This document shows, in pieces, positions 53,693 to 63,470 of a DNA stretch of 64,000 nucleotides; the first letter of the stretch is position 1; each line of letters starts with the position of its first letter. The position numbers and the translations under genes are program-made. The stretch lies in contig NEUU01000001.1 in the NCBI GenBank assembly GCA_002304345.1, positions 1-64,000 of the forward strand. Reading direction: 5' to 3'. The notes beneath the pieces were generated by a model. It did no database searches, was not told the DNA's origin, and was given only the letters and a program-made list of their open reading frames with translations. This DNA is from Verrucomicrobia bacterium Tous-C9LFEB (GTDB lineage Bacteria; Verrucomicrobiota; Verrucomicrobiia; Methylacidiphilales; UBA1321).

Positions 53693-55396
53693 CTAGCGCA
53701 GACCCTGGATGAGTTCGCGTTCCTGCGGCTTGAGGCGGTCGAGGGGGATCTTCGCGGCGATCTGTTTGGCTTCGGCGGCGCGGTTATTATGGGCGAGGGT
53801 GTTGGCGTAAATCGCCTGCCAGCCGGGGAGTAAATCGGCCGGGGAGAAGGTGATTTCCTGAAAGAGTTGCAAGGCTTGCGCGGGTTGATTGGCCTTCAGT
53901 TTGGCCAGGGCCAGCGTGACGCGAAAGGCGACGACCTTGGGTTGCTGCGCGAAGAGTCGCTCCGCGTTCGCTTGGGCGAGTTCGGTGTGTTCGCCGAGCA
54001 GGAGTTGGAGATAGGTGATGTCGTTGCGCGGGGCGGGATCTTCCGGGTAAGCCTTGGCGGCGCGGGTGATGATTTCCAGCAGGCGGGCGGTTTCGCCTTC
54101 CTGCTCGGCCATGCGGACGAGATTTTCGTACGCGCGTCGCGCCGTCACGGGATTCTGTGTGAGCCGGTCAAAAATCTTCCACGCTTGGGCGCGTTCGTTG
54201 ATGCGCAGGGCGTAGTCGGCGAGATACCAAAGGGTGTTCGGATTGGGATCGGCTGCCGCCTCCGCGATGGCGCGATTCCAGCGGGCCTCCGCATCGGCTT
54301 TCTGGCCAAGTTCCCGCGCGCAGCGGGCGCGGTAGAGTTCGCGAATCGGCGCGGTCAACGGCACCTTCGGGTTGGTGAGCAGGGTGTCGATTTCCTGCCA
54401 TTGTTTGAGCGCGGCCATGGCGTCGACGCGGACGAGGAAAAGATTTTGCGAGAGGAACAGCGTCTTGTCCGGAATGAGTGCAATGACGCGTTGATATTCC
54501 TTTTGCTGGTTGAGCCAGCGGGCGAGGGTGAGCCGCTCGTCATCGGTGCCGGAATATTGTTGGATCGCGGCGTCGAGAATGGCGTTGCGGTCGCTCGGCT
54601 TGAGGCGCATGTCGACCTGCAGGGCGAGCAGTTTTTGCGACAGCTGGCTCAGGGGATGGCGTTGCAGGGCGTCCGCCGCAAGCCGGGCATCCTCCTCGGG
54701 AAGATCAGCGAGCTGCGCCAGGATCTGCAGCGAGTCGAGACCGATCTGGTCCGCGCTCGGAATGGCGAGTGGAAGCAGAATCTTGGCGGCTTCGGCATGG
54801 GTCTTGGGGTTGAGCGCGAGGAGTCGGGCGAGTGTGAACAGCACGGTGCGGTTATGCGGATCGAGGCTGCGGGCGCGATTGGCGTAGGCGGTGGCGGCGT
54901 TGAGATCGCGCGTGGCGAGGGAGAGCTCGGAGGCGAGGAGGAGATTGTTGACGTTGGCGGGTTCGTTTTGCAGCAGCGCGTTGAGGGTGTTTTGCGCCAG
55001 TGGCAATTTGCCGAGTCCAATTGCCAGCCGCGTCAGTTCCCGCAAATCGTCCGGCTTCGCCGAGGGCAGTTGGGCGAGGGCGAGGTAGAGATCAAGCGCG
55101 TCCGGGGGCGACATGCGGGCTTGGAGCCGAGCGAGGATGCGCAGGGTCTTGGCATCGGTGGAGGCCATCTGGTAGGCAGCTTGCGCGGTTTGCAGCGCCT
55201 CGCGCCACTTTTGATCCTTGGCGTATTGCTCCGCCTGCCGGGCCAGTTGCTGGGCGCGGAACGTTTTCAGCGCGTGATAGGAGGGACGACCAAAGAAGAA
55301 GCCGAGTACGAGTAAAACGGCCACGAGGGTGAGAGTGACTCCGAGGTAGAGTCCTTTCCGGCTCGGCGGTTCATCGTAATCGTCGGGGGGATTCAC
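53693..55396 (-). CDS. Membrane-anchored TPR protein next to the exosortase gene
   Basis: 567 residues. One N-terminal helix (LYLGVTLTLVAVLLVLGFFF, about 16-35) anchors a long periplasmic region of degenerate TPR repeats (about 45-560), seen as repeating Ala/Leu/Trp-Tyr pattern such as AEQYAKDQKWREALQTAQAA. It is divergent from the exosortase-EpsI gene with 93 bp between, so it may belong to the same secretion/sorting function. It could also be an unrelated scaffold. No enzymatic motif was seen. Confidence 0.75.
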   Translation of the reverse strand: MNPPDDYDEPPSRKGLYLGVTLTLVAVLLVLGFFFGRPSYHALKTFRAQQLARQAEQYAKDQKWREALQTAQAAYQMASTDAKTLRILARLQARMSPPDALDLYLALAQLPSAKPDDLRELTRLAIGLGKLPLAQNTLNALLQNEPANVNNLLLASELSLATRDLNAATAYANRARSLDPHNRTVLFTLARLLALNPKTHAEAAKILLPLAIPSADQIGLDSLQILAQLADLPEEDARLAADALQRHPLSQLSQKLLALQVDMRLKPSDRNAILDAAIQQYSGTDDERLTLARWLNQQKEYQRVIALIPDKTLFLSQNLFLVRVDAMAALKQWQEIDTLLTNPKVPLTAPIRELYRARCARELGQKADAEARWNRAIAEAAADPNPNTLWYLADYALRINERAQAWKIFDRLTQNPVTARRAYENLVRMAEQEGETARLLEIITRAAKAYPEDPAPRNDITYLQLLLGEHTELAQANAERLFAQQPKVVAFRVTLALAKLKANQPAQALQLFQEITFSPADLLPGWQAIYANTLAHNNRAAEAKQIAAKIPLDRLKPQERELIQGLR

Positions 55397-55489
55397 AACA
55401 CCTGATCCTGAAACGGGAAGGCGATGGGGGCAATCTCAAAGTCGTGGGCCGCGCCTTGTATGCGCGACGGTCCATGGTATGGTGGCCGC

Positions 55490-57052
55490 ATGAGCGAACA
55501 GATGGGGTGGAGACGAGAGTGGCCGACCTTGGCGGGGTTGACCGTTTTGGGCTCGCTCTGGCTTTTTCTGGTGAACCAACTGCGTGTCGAGTGGTCGGTG
55601 AATGAGCAGTACAATTATGGCTGGTTCGTGCCGGGGCTGTCGCTCTACCTGTTCTGGGAGGCGTGGCAGACGCGACCGGCGGCGACACCGCCCGCTTCAA
55701 AAAAAGGATTGGGACTGGTGCTCGGTGGCTTGTTGATTCTGTTGCTGCCCGTGCGGTTGATGTTGGAAGCGAATCCCGATTGGCGTCCGGCGAGTTGGGT
55801 GCTGGCAATTCTGGTGGTGGGGATCACGTGGTGCGGACTTTACGCGCGCGGGGGAGTTCCGTGGTGGCGGCACTTTGCGTTTTCCACCGCGTTCATTTTG
55901 ACGGCGGTCCCATGGCCGTCGGTGATCGAGCAACCGCTGGTGCGGGAATTGATGAACTGGGTGGCGACGTTCAGCGTGGAGTTGCTCACGTGGCTGGGCA
56001 TCCCGGCGCAGGCGCGTGGAAATGTGATCGCGTTGCCCGGACAACTGGTCGGTGTGGACGAGGCGTGCAGCGGGGTGCGCTCGTTGCAGACGATTCTCAT
56101 GGCCGCACTCTTCTTGGGGGAGGTCTACCGACTGTCGGTGAAGCGGCGCGGTTTCCTGCTCGCGTTCAGTCTCGGACTGGCCTTCGTGGCGAATGTGGCG
56201 CGGGCTTTTGTGCTGGTGTGGATCGTGGCTCACGAAGGAGCGGCGAATTTGAGCAAGTGGCATGACCCGATTGGGTACACCGTCTTGATCGTTTCACTGG
56301 CAGGCGTCGCCGCGCTGGGACACGCGTTGCGGAACCGGACGGCTGTGAGCGCTCCTGTCGTGGAACCGCAGGTTGGAACAGAACGGTTGTTTACTCCCGC
56401 AATGGGTTCTCCGCGCGTGTGGGGTGCGATTTTTATCTGGCTTCTGGTTATCGAAGGAGCAACGGACGCGTGGTATCGCTGGCATGAATGGCATGCGGTG
56501 CAGGCGATGCCGTGGAGTGTGCAGTTGCCGACCGGCGCGGAGCAATTTCGGCCTGTGAAGTTGAGCGAGGTGGAATCTCGGCTCCTGCGGGTGAATCGCG
56601 TGGAAGCGGGCGCGTGGCTGGACTCCGGTGTGGAGGTGATGACCTATTTTCTGCGTTGGGAACCGGGCCGTACGGCGGCGCAATTGGCACGGTTGCATCG
56701 TCCGGAAATTTGTCTGCCGTCGGCGGGCTGCTTTCTGCGGTCCAATGAAGGCACGTGGATTGGCGAAGCGAATGGTGTGACGCTGCCGTTCCGGCAACTC
56801 GTGTTCGATTTCAACCGAACGCCTCTCTATGTCTTCTACTGTCTGCGCGAAGACCGGGTGATCGAAGGCGCGGAGGCCGGGGAAGATTGGTCGATTCGCA
56901 GCCGGTGGCAGGCGATGATCGAAGGCCGCCGGAATCAGGGGCAGCAAGTGCTCGAGGTGATTCTTCGCGGACCTCAGGACTCCTCGCAGGCCGAGGAGAT
57001 CATGCGTCGGCTCCTGCCGGTTTTGGTGAAAGCCGCACCGGTCAAAAATTGA
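55490..57052 (+). CDS. Exosortase fused to EpsI-like domain
   Basis: 520 residues from ATG 55490. The N-terminal half (about 1-285) is a multi-helix exosortase with the triad C193 (VDEACSGVRSLQT), R238 (NVARAF) and H258 (WHDPIGYT). It is predicted to cleave and anchor PEP-CTERM proteins. The C-terminal half (about 315-520) is an EpsI/DUF3485 domain recognised by HRPEICLPSAGCF and VFDFNRTPLYVFYCLR. Fusion of the two is common in exosortase systems. A substrate is encoded at 20761. A weak TTGTAT/TATGGT promoter (55456-55483) would place the transcript start at or very near the ATG. An upstream in-frame start is less likely. Confidence 0.9.
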   Translation: MSEQMGWRREWPTLAGLTVLGSLWLFLVNQLRVEWSVNEQYNYGWFVPGLSLYLFWEAWQTRPAATPPASKKGLGLVLGGLLILLLPVRLMLEANPDWRPASWVLAILVVGITWCGLYARGGVPWWRHFAFSTAFILTAVPWPSVIEQPLVRELMNWVATFSVELLTWLGIPAQARGNVIALPGQLVGVDEACSGVRSLQTILMAALFLGEVYRLSVKRRGFLLAFSLGLAFVANVARAFVLVWIVAHEGAANLSKWHDPIGYTVLIVSLAGVAALGHALRNRTAVSAPVVEPQVGTERLFTPAMGSPRVWGAIFIWLLVIEGATDAWYRWHEWHAVQAMPWSVQLPTGAEQFRPVKLSEVESRLLRVNRVEAGAWLDSGVEVMTYFLRWEPGRTAAQLARLHRPEICLPSAGCFLRSNEGTWIGEANGVTLPFRQLVFDFNRTPLYVFYCLREDRVIEGAEAGEDWSIRSRWQAMIEGRRNQGQQVLEVILRGPQDSSQAEEIMRRLLPVLVKAAPVKN

Positions 57053-57098
57053 CCGCGGAGAGCCGCGTTCCATGCCGCTCTCCACTACCGGTCACCTC

Positions 57099-57413
57099 CT
57101 AACGATGGTGCCTGTGATGTCCATGGCCGTAGCCGTGGCCCCGGTTGTAGTAGTAGGGCTGGGGCGCGGGCCGGTAGTACCCTTGGCGCCAGTAGTAACG
57201 GTTTCCGTCGTAACAACGTTGCGCGGGAATCCAGGTTGCACCGGGGTAGGGTGCCGGATAGGGGCGTCCATAATAGTAGTTCGGGCTGTTGCCAAAGGTG
57301 ACGCCAACACTAACAGATCCTGCTTTGGCCGGAATCGTTGTCGCGGCGAAGGCGAGCATGCCGGCCGCAATTCCCAGGATCAGGGGCTTGGCCCAGTGAG
57401 ATGTCATTTTCAT
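57099..57413 (-). CDS. Small secreted Tyr/Gly/His-rich protein
   Basis: 104 residues. It has a signal peptide (KPLILGIAAGMLAFAATTIP, then AKAG). The mature part contains GNSPNYYYGRPYPAPYPGAT and DGNRYYWRQGYYRPAPQPYY, and ends GHGYGHGHHRHHR. Such low-complexity secreted proteins are frequent in several phyla and have no known activity; the terminal His cluster could bind metal. ATG 57413 is preferred; a longer frame of low quality extends upstream. Confidence 0.7.
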   Translation of the reverse strand: MKMTSHWAKPLILGIAAGMLAFAATTIPAKAGSVSVGVTFGNSPNYYYGRPYPAPYPGATWIPAQRCYDGNRYYWRQGYYRPAPQPYYYNRGHGYGHGHHRHHR

Positions 57414-57605
57414 ACCGGTTATGACGCTACTCTCCGGTATGAGCTTCAGATAAAATCTTCGCGCGGCCCTAACTCGTTGGAATCGTGAGAGTGATAGCTT
57501 CTGAAAAAGTAAGAAGCTAAACGCCAGAATAAGACGAGCTAAAGTCTTTTTCTCTAGTGGATCATGTCTCGTGATGTGATGGGGTGTGCGAGCAGAATGT
57601 CTTTT

Positions 57606-57655
57606 TGTAGGGCGCAATTGCATCGCGCCGCGGCGCAATACAATTGCACCCTACA
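57606..57655. repeat. 50-bp palindrome TGTAGGG...CCCTACA
   Basis: TGTAGGGCGCAATTG at the left pairs with CAATTGCACCCTACA at the right with one change; the centre adds GCGCC/GGCGC. Similar palindromes are common in bacterial genomes. Only one copy was seen here. Confidence 0.65.
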
Positions 57656-57730
57656 GCAAAGCACTCGCAACTCTCATTTCATCTGACATGTTCCACTAGA
57701 TTGTCACAACTCTACAACTCATGGAGCACG

Positions 57731-57887
57731 CCAACTGATCCTTCGACAATCTCAGGATGACGTGGAATGAAAGTAATGTCAGAGGGTAAGCTTCTACTCT
57801 CACGATCAATTGAGATTACCTCCCCAACCCGTCATACTGGGTCCAGCGTCACGCTGGTCATCCTGAGTTTGTCGAGGATCGGTTTAC
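57731..57887. repeat. Palindromic repeat family B, copy B4
   Basis: The arms ACTGATCCTTCGACAATCTC (left) and GAGTTTGTCGAGGATCGGTT (right) are imperfect. The interior is homologous to copy B1 in reverse orientation, plus the GTCCAGCGTCACGCTGG segment of B2/B3. It may be a hybrid of the two subtypes. Confidence 0.8.
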
Positions 57888-58022
57888 CTTGGCACTGGAT
57901 GAGACTGTCAAAATAGAATTGGCTCAAAATATGATTAGGCGGTCTACTAAGTGCAATTAGAGAGAAATAAATAGCAATCCAGCCAAAGCACGATCTGGCG
58001 AGTTCTGAAATACTCCGCCCCC
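57888..58022. other. Upstream region of the heme operon
   Basis: AT-rich region that should contain the promoter of the TonB receptor gene. No Fur-box-like palindrome (GATAATGATAATCATTATC) and no clear -35/-10 were found. No SD precedes the ATG at 58023. Confidence 0.35.
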
Positions 58023-60467
58023 ATGAACGATTGCTTTGGGTGGGCGGTACGATTCCGCGGATTCTTTTTGGTCTGGTTATGCTTGGCCTGTTTGACGCTG
58101 GGCCAACCGGGGGCGCTGGCGCAAACGGCGACCGGCACGGCTTCGATCCCGACCACCACCGTCCAACAGGAAAACGCCGGCGAGGTGGCGCACAAGCCGA
58201 CCGCGCAAGAGCAGGCGGCGGCAGACAAGTTGAAGAAACCGATTCTGGACGAAGGAATCAAAAAGCCGGTGCGCCTGGATGAAGTGGTCGTGACGGCGAC
58301 GCGCACGGAGAAGTCGAAGAATGATGTGGCAGGCAGCGTTTCCACCTACACCGATGACAGCGTGCAGATGGAGCTGGCGCCGAATTTCCGCGATCTTGTT
58401 GCGGACGAACTCGACGTCAGTACCACGAACAATGTGGGCGGCAAGGGAGCGGGGGGCCGCAGTGGCGCAGGGCTGCAGGGATATAATATTCGTGGTATCG
58501 ACGGAAACCGTATCCTGATCCAGACCGACGGCATTCGGCAGGCGGACCAGTACACTTTTGGCGGCACGTACAGCATTGGCCGCAACTATCAGGACATTGA
58601 CTCGCTCAAGCGGGTGGAAATTCTGAAGGGTTCCGCTTCCAGTCTCTACGGCAGTGATGCGATCGGCGGCGTGGTGACATATATCACCAAGGATCCATCG
58701 GACTATCTCACCGGCAAAGCGGAACCGTATTACTTCGACGTCACGTCTGCGTTCGATAGCGCGAGCATGGAGTATGCGGAGACTGGCACGATGGCGCTGC
58801 GCGCGGGCAAGGATGTGGAATTGCTGGGTGTGTACACGCGCCGCGATGGTAACGAAACCCAGAACATGGGCAACTACGGTGCGAATCCGTTGAATTATCA
58901 CAGTAACAATGTCCTGGCCAAGGTGGCGTGGCAGGCAAATGAGTTCAATCGGCTCGTGCTGACCGGGGAGTATTTCAACCGTGACAACAACGCGGCGCTG
59001 AATAACCAGCTCGGTTCCTTTACGAATGGCCCTGTGAACATCAACCGCAGTTCGGTGACTCAGGACACTACGGCGGAACGTTGGCGGGCGAGTGTGAATC
59101 ATCGCTTCGAGCGGCCCGAGGCGACGCCGGTATTCGATGCGTTCACGTGGCAGGGCTACTATCAACCCACCTCAAGCAATGAGGACATCCGGGAACGTTA
59201 CGTCCGGCAGAACACAGTGCCGTTCCTGCGCTCATTCCAGCGCGATTACAGCGACAATATCGGTGGCGGCGGGATTCAATTCGAGAAGCGTTTCGATACG
59301 GGCGCGTGGGCGCACATGCTGACCTACGGCACCGAATTGTCCTATTCGCAGCTGGAGCGCAATGTCAACGGTTCCATCAAGAATCTCACGACGGGCGTCG
59401 AGTCCAGCAGCTTCGGCACGCAGCCGAGCGTCAACGGTCCCTACAAGATGCCGTACAAGGAAATCCCGGATTCGAACGTGGTGCGACTCGGTTTCTATGC
59501 GCAGGACGAAATCGATCTCGGTCCCGACAAGGTGTTCTCGCTCGTGCCCGGATTGCGCGTGGATTACTACGACCTCGATGTGCGCAACGATGATCTTTAC
59601 GGCAAGATGAGCAACACGAATGGCGTGAGCTATGACGAGTGGGCCGTGTCGCCGAAGCTGGCGTTGATTGGTCGCCCGGAAAAAGAGATCATGGTCTATA
59701 CGCAGTTCGCGCAGGGATTTCGCGCGCCAACGACAGAGGAGTTGAACGCGGTGTTCCTGAATCCCTCCGAGTTTTACACGGTGGTGGCGAATCCGAATCT
59801 GAAATCGGAGACGAGCTACAACTTTGAAACCGGTATCCGGGTGGATTACCCGGTGGTGAAGGCGAGCCTGGCGGGTTACTACAATTATTATCAGGACTTC
59901 ATCAACCAGCAGACCTTTGTGGGATTCAATTCGTCGGGGCAGCAGATCTTCCAGTCGACCAATATCGATCAGGCGCAGATCTATGGCACGACGTTGAGCA
60001 CGGAGTGGCCGCTCGTCATTTATAATCCTGATCTGGAAGGACTCTCCTTCATCGCGGGCACCGCGTTCGCGTGGGGCGACGATCTGCAGAACAATCAACC
60101 GCTGGACTCGGTTGATCCGTGGAAGCTGCGCACCGGCTTGCGTTATCGCAACGGCAAGTTTGGCGTGGACCTGACGAACACATTTGTCGGCGCGAAGAAT
60201 AGTGTCTCGGAGACGATGCCCACGCAGTTCCGTCCGCCGCAATACAACACGATTGACCTCGTGAGCTATGTGGACATCACCAAGCACGCGAAGTTTTCGC
60301 TCGGTCTCTACAACCTCACGAACCAGCAGTACTGGCTCTGGCAGGATGTGCGCAACGTGAGCAACAACGGCAGCGTGCCGTCGGGCGGTATCAATACGCC
60401 GAGCCAGATCGATATGTTCACGCAGCCCGGCTTCACCGTGCGCACGAGTCTGACCATCAATTTCTAA
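58023..60467 (+). CDS. hmuR: TonB-dependent heme/hemoglobin-type outer membrane receptor
   Basis: 814 residues with a signal peptide (about 1-34). The TonB box is DEVVVTATRTEK. The plug domain follows with NIRGIDGNRILIQTDGIRQA and KGSASSLYGSDAIGGVVTY. The 22-strand barrel ends in TVRTSLTINF with terminal Phe. Length and motifs fit the HmuR/ShuA class. The downstream HmuS, HmuT, HmuU and HmuV genes identify heme as the likely cargo. HmuS is 22 nt after the stop. Confidence 0.92.
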   Translation: MNDCFGWAVRFRGFFLVWLCLACLTLGQPGALAQTATGTASIPTTTVQQENAGEVAHKPTAQEQAAADKLKKPILDEGIKKPVRLDEVVVTATRTEKSKNDVAGSVSTYTDDSVQMELAPNFRDLVADELDVSTTNNVGGKGAGGRSGAGLQGYNIRGIDGNRILIQTDGIRQADQYTFGGTYSIGRNYQDIDSLKRVEILKGSASSLYGSDAIGGVVTYITKDPSDYLTGKAEPYYFDVTSAFDSASMEYAETGTMALRAGKDVELLGVYTRRDGNETQNMGNYGANPLNYHSNNVLAKVAWQANEFNRLVLTGEYFNRDNNAALNNQLGSFTNGPVNINRSSVTQDTTAERWRASVNHRFERPEATPVFDAFTWQGYYQPTSSNEDIRERYVRQNTVPFLRSFQRDYSDNIGGGGIQFEKRFDTGAWAHMLTYGTELSYSQLERNVNGSIKNLTTGVESSSFGTQPSVNGPYKMPYKEIPDSNVVRLGFYAQDEIDLGPDKVFSLVPGLRVDYYDLDVRNDDLYGKMSNTNGVSYDEWAVSPKLALIGRPEKEIMVYTQFAQGFRAPTTEELNAVFLNPSEFYTVVANPNLKSETSYNFETGIRVDYPVVKASLAGYYNYYQDFINQQTFVGFNSSGQQIFQSTNIDQAQIYGTTLSTEWPLVIYNPDLEGLSFIAGTAFAWGDDLQNNQPLDSVDPWKLRTGLRYRNGKFGVDLTNTFVGAKNSVSETMPTQFRPPQYNTIDLVSYVDITKHAKFSLGLYNLTNQQYWLWQDVRNVSNNGSVPSGGINTPSQIDMFTQPGFTVRTSLTINF

Positions 60468-60489
60468 CCCCCTAAAAAAGGAACATGCA

Positions 60490-61542
60490 ATGAAAACCGA
60501 AAATAACGAAAACCTGAAGACTCGCTGGAGCGAGTTGTTGACCCAAAACCCCAAGCTGCGCATTCGCGATGCGGCCCGCGCGTTGGGCGTGAGCGAAGCG
60601 GAATTGCTGGCAACCGATTGTGGCCGTCATGTCACCCGCCTCGAGGGGGACTGGACCGCGTTGATCAAGGAATTCCCGCGACTGGGTCGCGTGATGTGCC
60701 TGACGCGCAATGAATCCGCCGTGCACGAGCGCTATGGCGTTTTCACAAACGAGATCGCCTTCTTCCACGGCATGGGTCAGGTGGTGGGCGCGGATATCGA
60801 CCTGCGTTTGTTCATGAGCCACTGGCATGTCGGTTTCGCTATTGGCGAGACGGACAAGGAAGGCCGCTTGCGCCATAGCCTGCAGTTTTTCGACTTCGAT
60901 GGCACGGCGGTGTTCAAGCTCTTCCTCACGGAAGGCAGCGATCACGCGGTGTATTCCGAGTTGGTGACGAAATACACGTCGTCCAATCAATCGACCGAGC
61001 AGGTGACGGGCCCCGTCGAAAAAGCCGCCCCGGAAAAGCCGGACAGCGAAATCGACGTGACCGGTTTCCAGGAAGGCTGGAAGACCACGAAGGACACGCA
61101 CGAGTTCTTTGGCTTGATGAAGAAATTCAGCGTTTCGCGCGAGCAGGCGTTGCGTCTCGCTCCGGAAGGTTACGCGTGGCAGGTGAAACTGGAAGCGACC
61201 AAGTTGATGCTGGAACGGGCCGCTGCGGCGCAGACACCGATCATGGTTTTTATCGGCAGCCCCGGTTGCATCCAGATTCACACCGGTCCGGTGCACAACA
61301 TCAAACCGTTTGGCGCGGAATGGCTGAACGTGCTCGATGATGACTTCAACATGCACCTGCGCGAGCCCGACATCGCGACGGCCTGGGTGGTCAAGAAGGC
61401 GACGAAGGACGGCTTTGTCACCTCGTTGGAACTCTTCGACAAGCAGGGCGAGAACGTGGTGCTCTTCTTCGGCAAGCGCAAGCCCGGCCAGGCCGAGGAC
61501 GAAGCGTGGCGCTTGATTGTCCTGAACCTGCCAAAGGCTTAA
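60490..61542 (+). CDS. hmuS: HmuS/HemS-type heme-degrading or heme-carrier protein
   Basis: 350 residues made of two repeated halves, as in HemS/HmuS: LGVSEAELLATDCGRHVTRL, then AFFHGMGQVV and GADIDLRLFMSHWHVGFA (first half), and IMVFIGSPGCIQIHTGPVHN with FNMHLREPDIATAWVVKKAT (second half). The His and Arg residues expected at the heme pocket are present in these segments. Members carry or open heme in the cytoplasm. A strong AAAAAAGGAAC SD precedes the ATG. HmuT starts 4 nt later. Confidence 0.9.
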   Translation: MKTENNENLKTRWSELLTQNPKLRIRDAARALGVSEAELLATDCGRHVTRLEGDWTALIKEFPRLGRVMCLTRNESAVHERYGVFTNEIAFFHGMGQVVGADIDLRLFMSHWHVGFAIGETDKEGRLRHSLQFFDFDGTAVFKLFLTEGSDHAVYSELVTKYTSSNQSTEQVTGPVEKAAPEKPDSEIDVTGFQEGWKTTKDTHEFFGLMKKFSVSREQALRLAPEGYAWQVKLEATKLMLERAAAAQTPIMVFIGSPGCIQIHTGPVHNIKPFGAEWLNVLDDDFNMHLREPDIATAWVVKKATKDGFVTSLELFDKQGENVVLFFGKRKPGQAEDEAWRLIVLNLPKA

Positions 61543-61546
61543 GACG

Positions 61547-62419
61547 ATGAACATCGCCCATTGGAAACTGCCGCTGGTTCTTCCGGCGGCAGTCGCCCTG
61601 CTTTGGATGCCTGCATTAGCCGCGGAGAAAACCGAGCGCCTCGTAGCCATCGGCGGACCCGTGACGGAAATTGTCTACGCGCTGGGCGCGGGAGCGCAAC
61701 TGGTCGCGGTCGATTCGTCGAGTGTCTATCCCGAAGCGGCGACGAAATTGCCGCAGGTGGGGTATCAGCGCGCGTTGTCGGCGGAAGGTGTCCTCAGCGT
61801 GAAACCGACCCTGATTGTCGCGTCGACGGAGGCGGGACCTCCTCCCGTGGTGGCGCAATTGAAAGCGTCCGGCATTCCGTTCGTGCAGGCTCCGGCCGAT
61901 CATACGGTGGCCGGCGCGAAAGCGAAAATCGAGGCGGTGGCCAAGGCGCTGGGGAAGGAAAAAGAAGGGGCGGCGTTGTGCGCGGAACTGGATAAGAAAA
62001 TCGCGACGGTGGCGTCGCGGTTGCCGGCGACCGGAAGCAAGCCGAAGGTGCTCTTCATCTACGCGCGGGGCGCGGGGACGATGAACATCGCGGGCACGAA
62101 CACGGCGGCGGATGCGGTGATCGCCCTCGCGGGCGGTGTGAACGCGGTGACCGGTTACGACGGCTACAAGCCGATGACGCCGGAGGCGTTGGCGGCGGCG
62201 GCGCCGGATGTGATCCTGATTCCCGATCGTGGATTGGAAAGCATCGGGGGCCGGGACGGTCTGTTGAAACAACCGGGCGTGGCCTTGACTCCGGCGGCGA
62301 AGAACGGCCGCATCGTGGCGATGGACGACTTGCTGCTGCTCGGGTTCAGTCCGCGATTGGGTGATGCGGTGGATCAACTCTCCAAGGCGTTGCATCCTTC
62401 TCTCGCCAACTCGAAATAA
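61547..62419 (+). CDS. hmuT: Periplasmic heme-binding protein HmuT
   Basis: 290 residues. It has a signal peptide (LPLVLPAAVALLWMPALAAE). ERLVAIGGPVTEIVYALGAG and LVAVDSSSVYPEAA start the substrate-binding fold of the type III (FepB-like) class. IEAVAKALGKEKEG is the connecting helix. It would deliver heme to HmuU in the periplasm. HmuU starts 1 nt after the stop. Confidence 0.9.
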   Translation: MNIAHWKLPLVLPAAVALLWMPALAAEKTERLVAIGGPVTEIVYALGAGAQLVAVDSSSVYPEAATKLPQVGYQRALSAEGVLSVKPTLIVASTEAGPPPVVAQLKASGIPFVQAPADHTVAGAKAKIEAVAKALGKEKEGAALCAELDKKIATVASRLPATGSKPKVLFIYARGAGTMNIAGTNTAADAVIALAGGVNAVTGYDGYKPMTPEALAAAAPDVILIPDRGLESIGGRDGLLKQPGVALTPAAKNGRIVAMDDLLLLGFSPRLGDAVDQLSKALHPSLANSK

Positions 62420-62420
62420 A

Positions 62421-63470
62421 GTGACTCTCTCTTCTCCCAAAACGGTGGGTCCCGTGCTGCTATTGCTCGGGGCCGTGCTGGTCATTGGCGTGATCTCGCT
62501 GTCGCTGGGCGCGGTGGAGATCCGGCCGTTGGAAATCGCTGCGATCCTCGCGAACAAGCTGGGCCTGTCGTTGCCGGTTTCCTACGAACCGAGCGAAGAG
62601 GCGTTGCTGTGGACGATTCGTCTGCCGCGCGTTTTCTGCGGCCTTTTCGTCGGTGCGGGACTCGCGCTTTCGGGCGCGGTCCTGCAGGGATTGTTTCGCA
62701 ATCCGCTGGCGGACCCGACGTTGATCGGCGTGTCGAGCGGAGCAGCGCTCGCGGCGGTATCGTGTCTCGTTTTGGGCGAGACGATTCTGCGTCATGTCCC
62801 CTCGGGTCTGGCATTGTTCGTGGTTCCGCTCGCCTCGTTCGGGGGTGGCTTTCTCCTCGTGAATCTTGTTTGGCGACTGTCCCGTCAGGAGGGGCGGACC
62901 CAGATTTCAACGATGCTGCTCGCGGGCATTGCGTTGAATTCCCTCTGCGGCGCGGGCATCGGTGTCCTGACGTTTCTGGCCAATGACGCGCAATTGCGGA
63001 GCATTACATTCTGGAGTTTAGGCAGTCTCGGTGGCACGACCTGGCCGATCGTCGGTGTGCTGGCGGCGTTGACCGTGCTGCCTGCTTTGTGGTTGGCGCG
63101 GCAGGCGCGGGCGCTGAATGTACTGCTGCTCGGCGAGGCGGAGGCAGGGCATCTCGGCGTGAATGTGGAGCATCTCAAACAGCGGATCATTCTCGCGGCG
63201 GCATTGATCGTGGGCGTGTCGGTTTCGTTTGTGGGGATCATCGGTTTTGTCGGTCTCGTCACGCCGCACTTGATTCGTCTGTGGCTCGGGCCGGACTACC
63301 GGCGTCTGCTGCCGTGCGCGGCGTTGCTGGGCGCGTTCTTGTTGATGGCCTCGGATCTGGCGGCGCGGCTGGTAGTGACACCGGCGGAGTTGCCGATCGG
63401 TGTCGTAACGGCGTTGTTGGGCGCGCCTTTTTTCCTGTGGATCTTGCGGCGGGAAAGGCAGCAGTTATGA
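62421..63470 (+). CDS. hmuU: Heme ABC permease HmuU (FecCD family)
   Basis: 349 residues, GTG start 1 nt after the hmuT stop. About ten helices. FecCD features: RLPRVFCGLFVGAGLALSGA, LQGLFRNPLADPTLIGVSSG and FVGIIGFVGLVTPHLIRLWL, the last being the ATPase contact. An earlier in-frame start would overlap hmuT by 59 nt and is less likely. The stop overlaps the hmuV ATG. Confidence 0.92.
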   Translation: MTLSSPKTVGPVLLLLGAVLVIGVISLSLGAVEIRPLEIAAILANKLGLSLPVSYEPSEEALLWTIRLPRVFCGLFVGAGLALSGAVLQGLFRNPLADPTLIGVSSGAALAAVSCLVLGETILRHVPSGLALFVVPLASFGGGFLLVNLVWRLSRQEGRTQISTMLLAGIALNSLCGAGIGVLTFLANDAQLRSITFWSLGSLGGTTWPIVGVLAALTVLPALWLARQARALNVLLLGEAEAGHLGVNVEHLKQRIILAAALIVGVSVSFVGIIGFVGLVTPHLIRLWLGPDYRRLLPCAALLGAFLLMASDLAARLVVTPAELPIGVVTALLGAPFFLWILRRERQQL

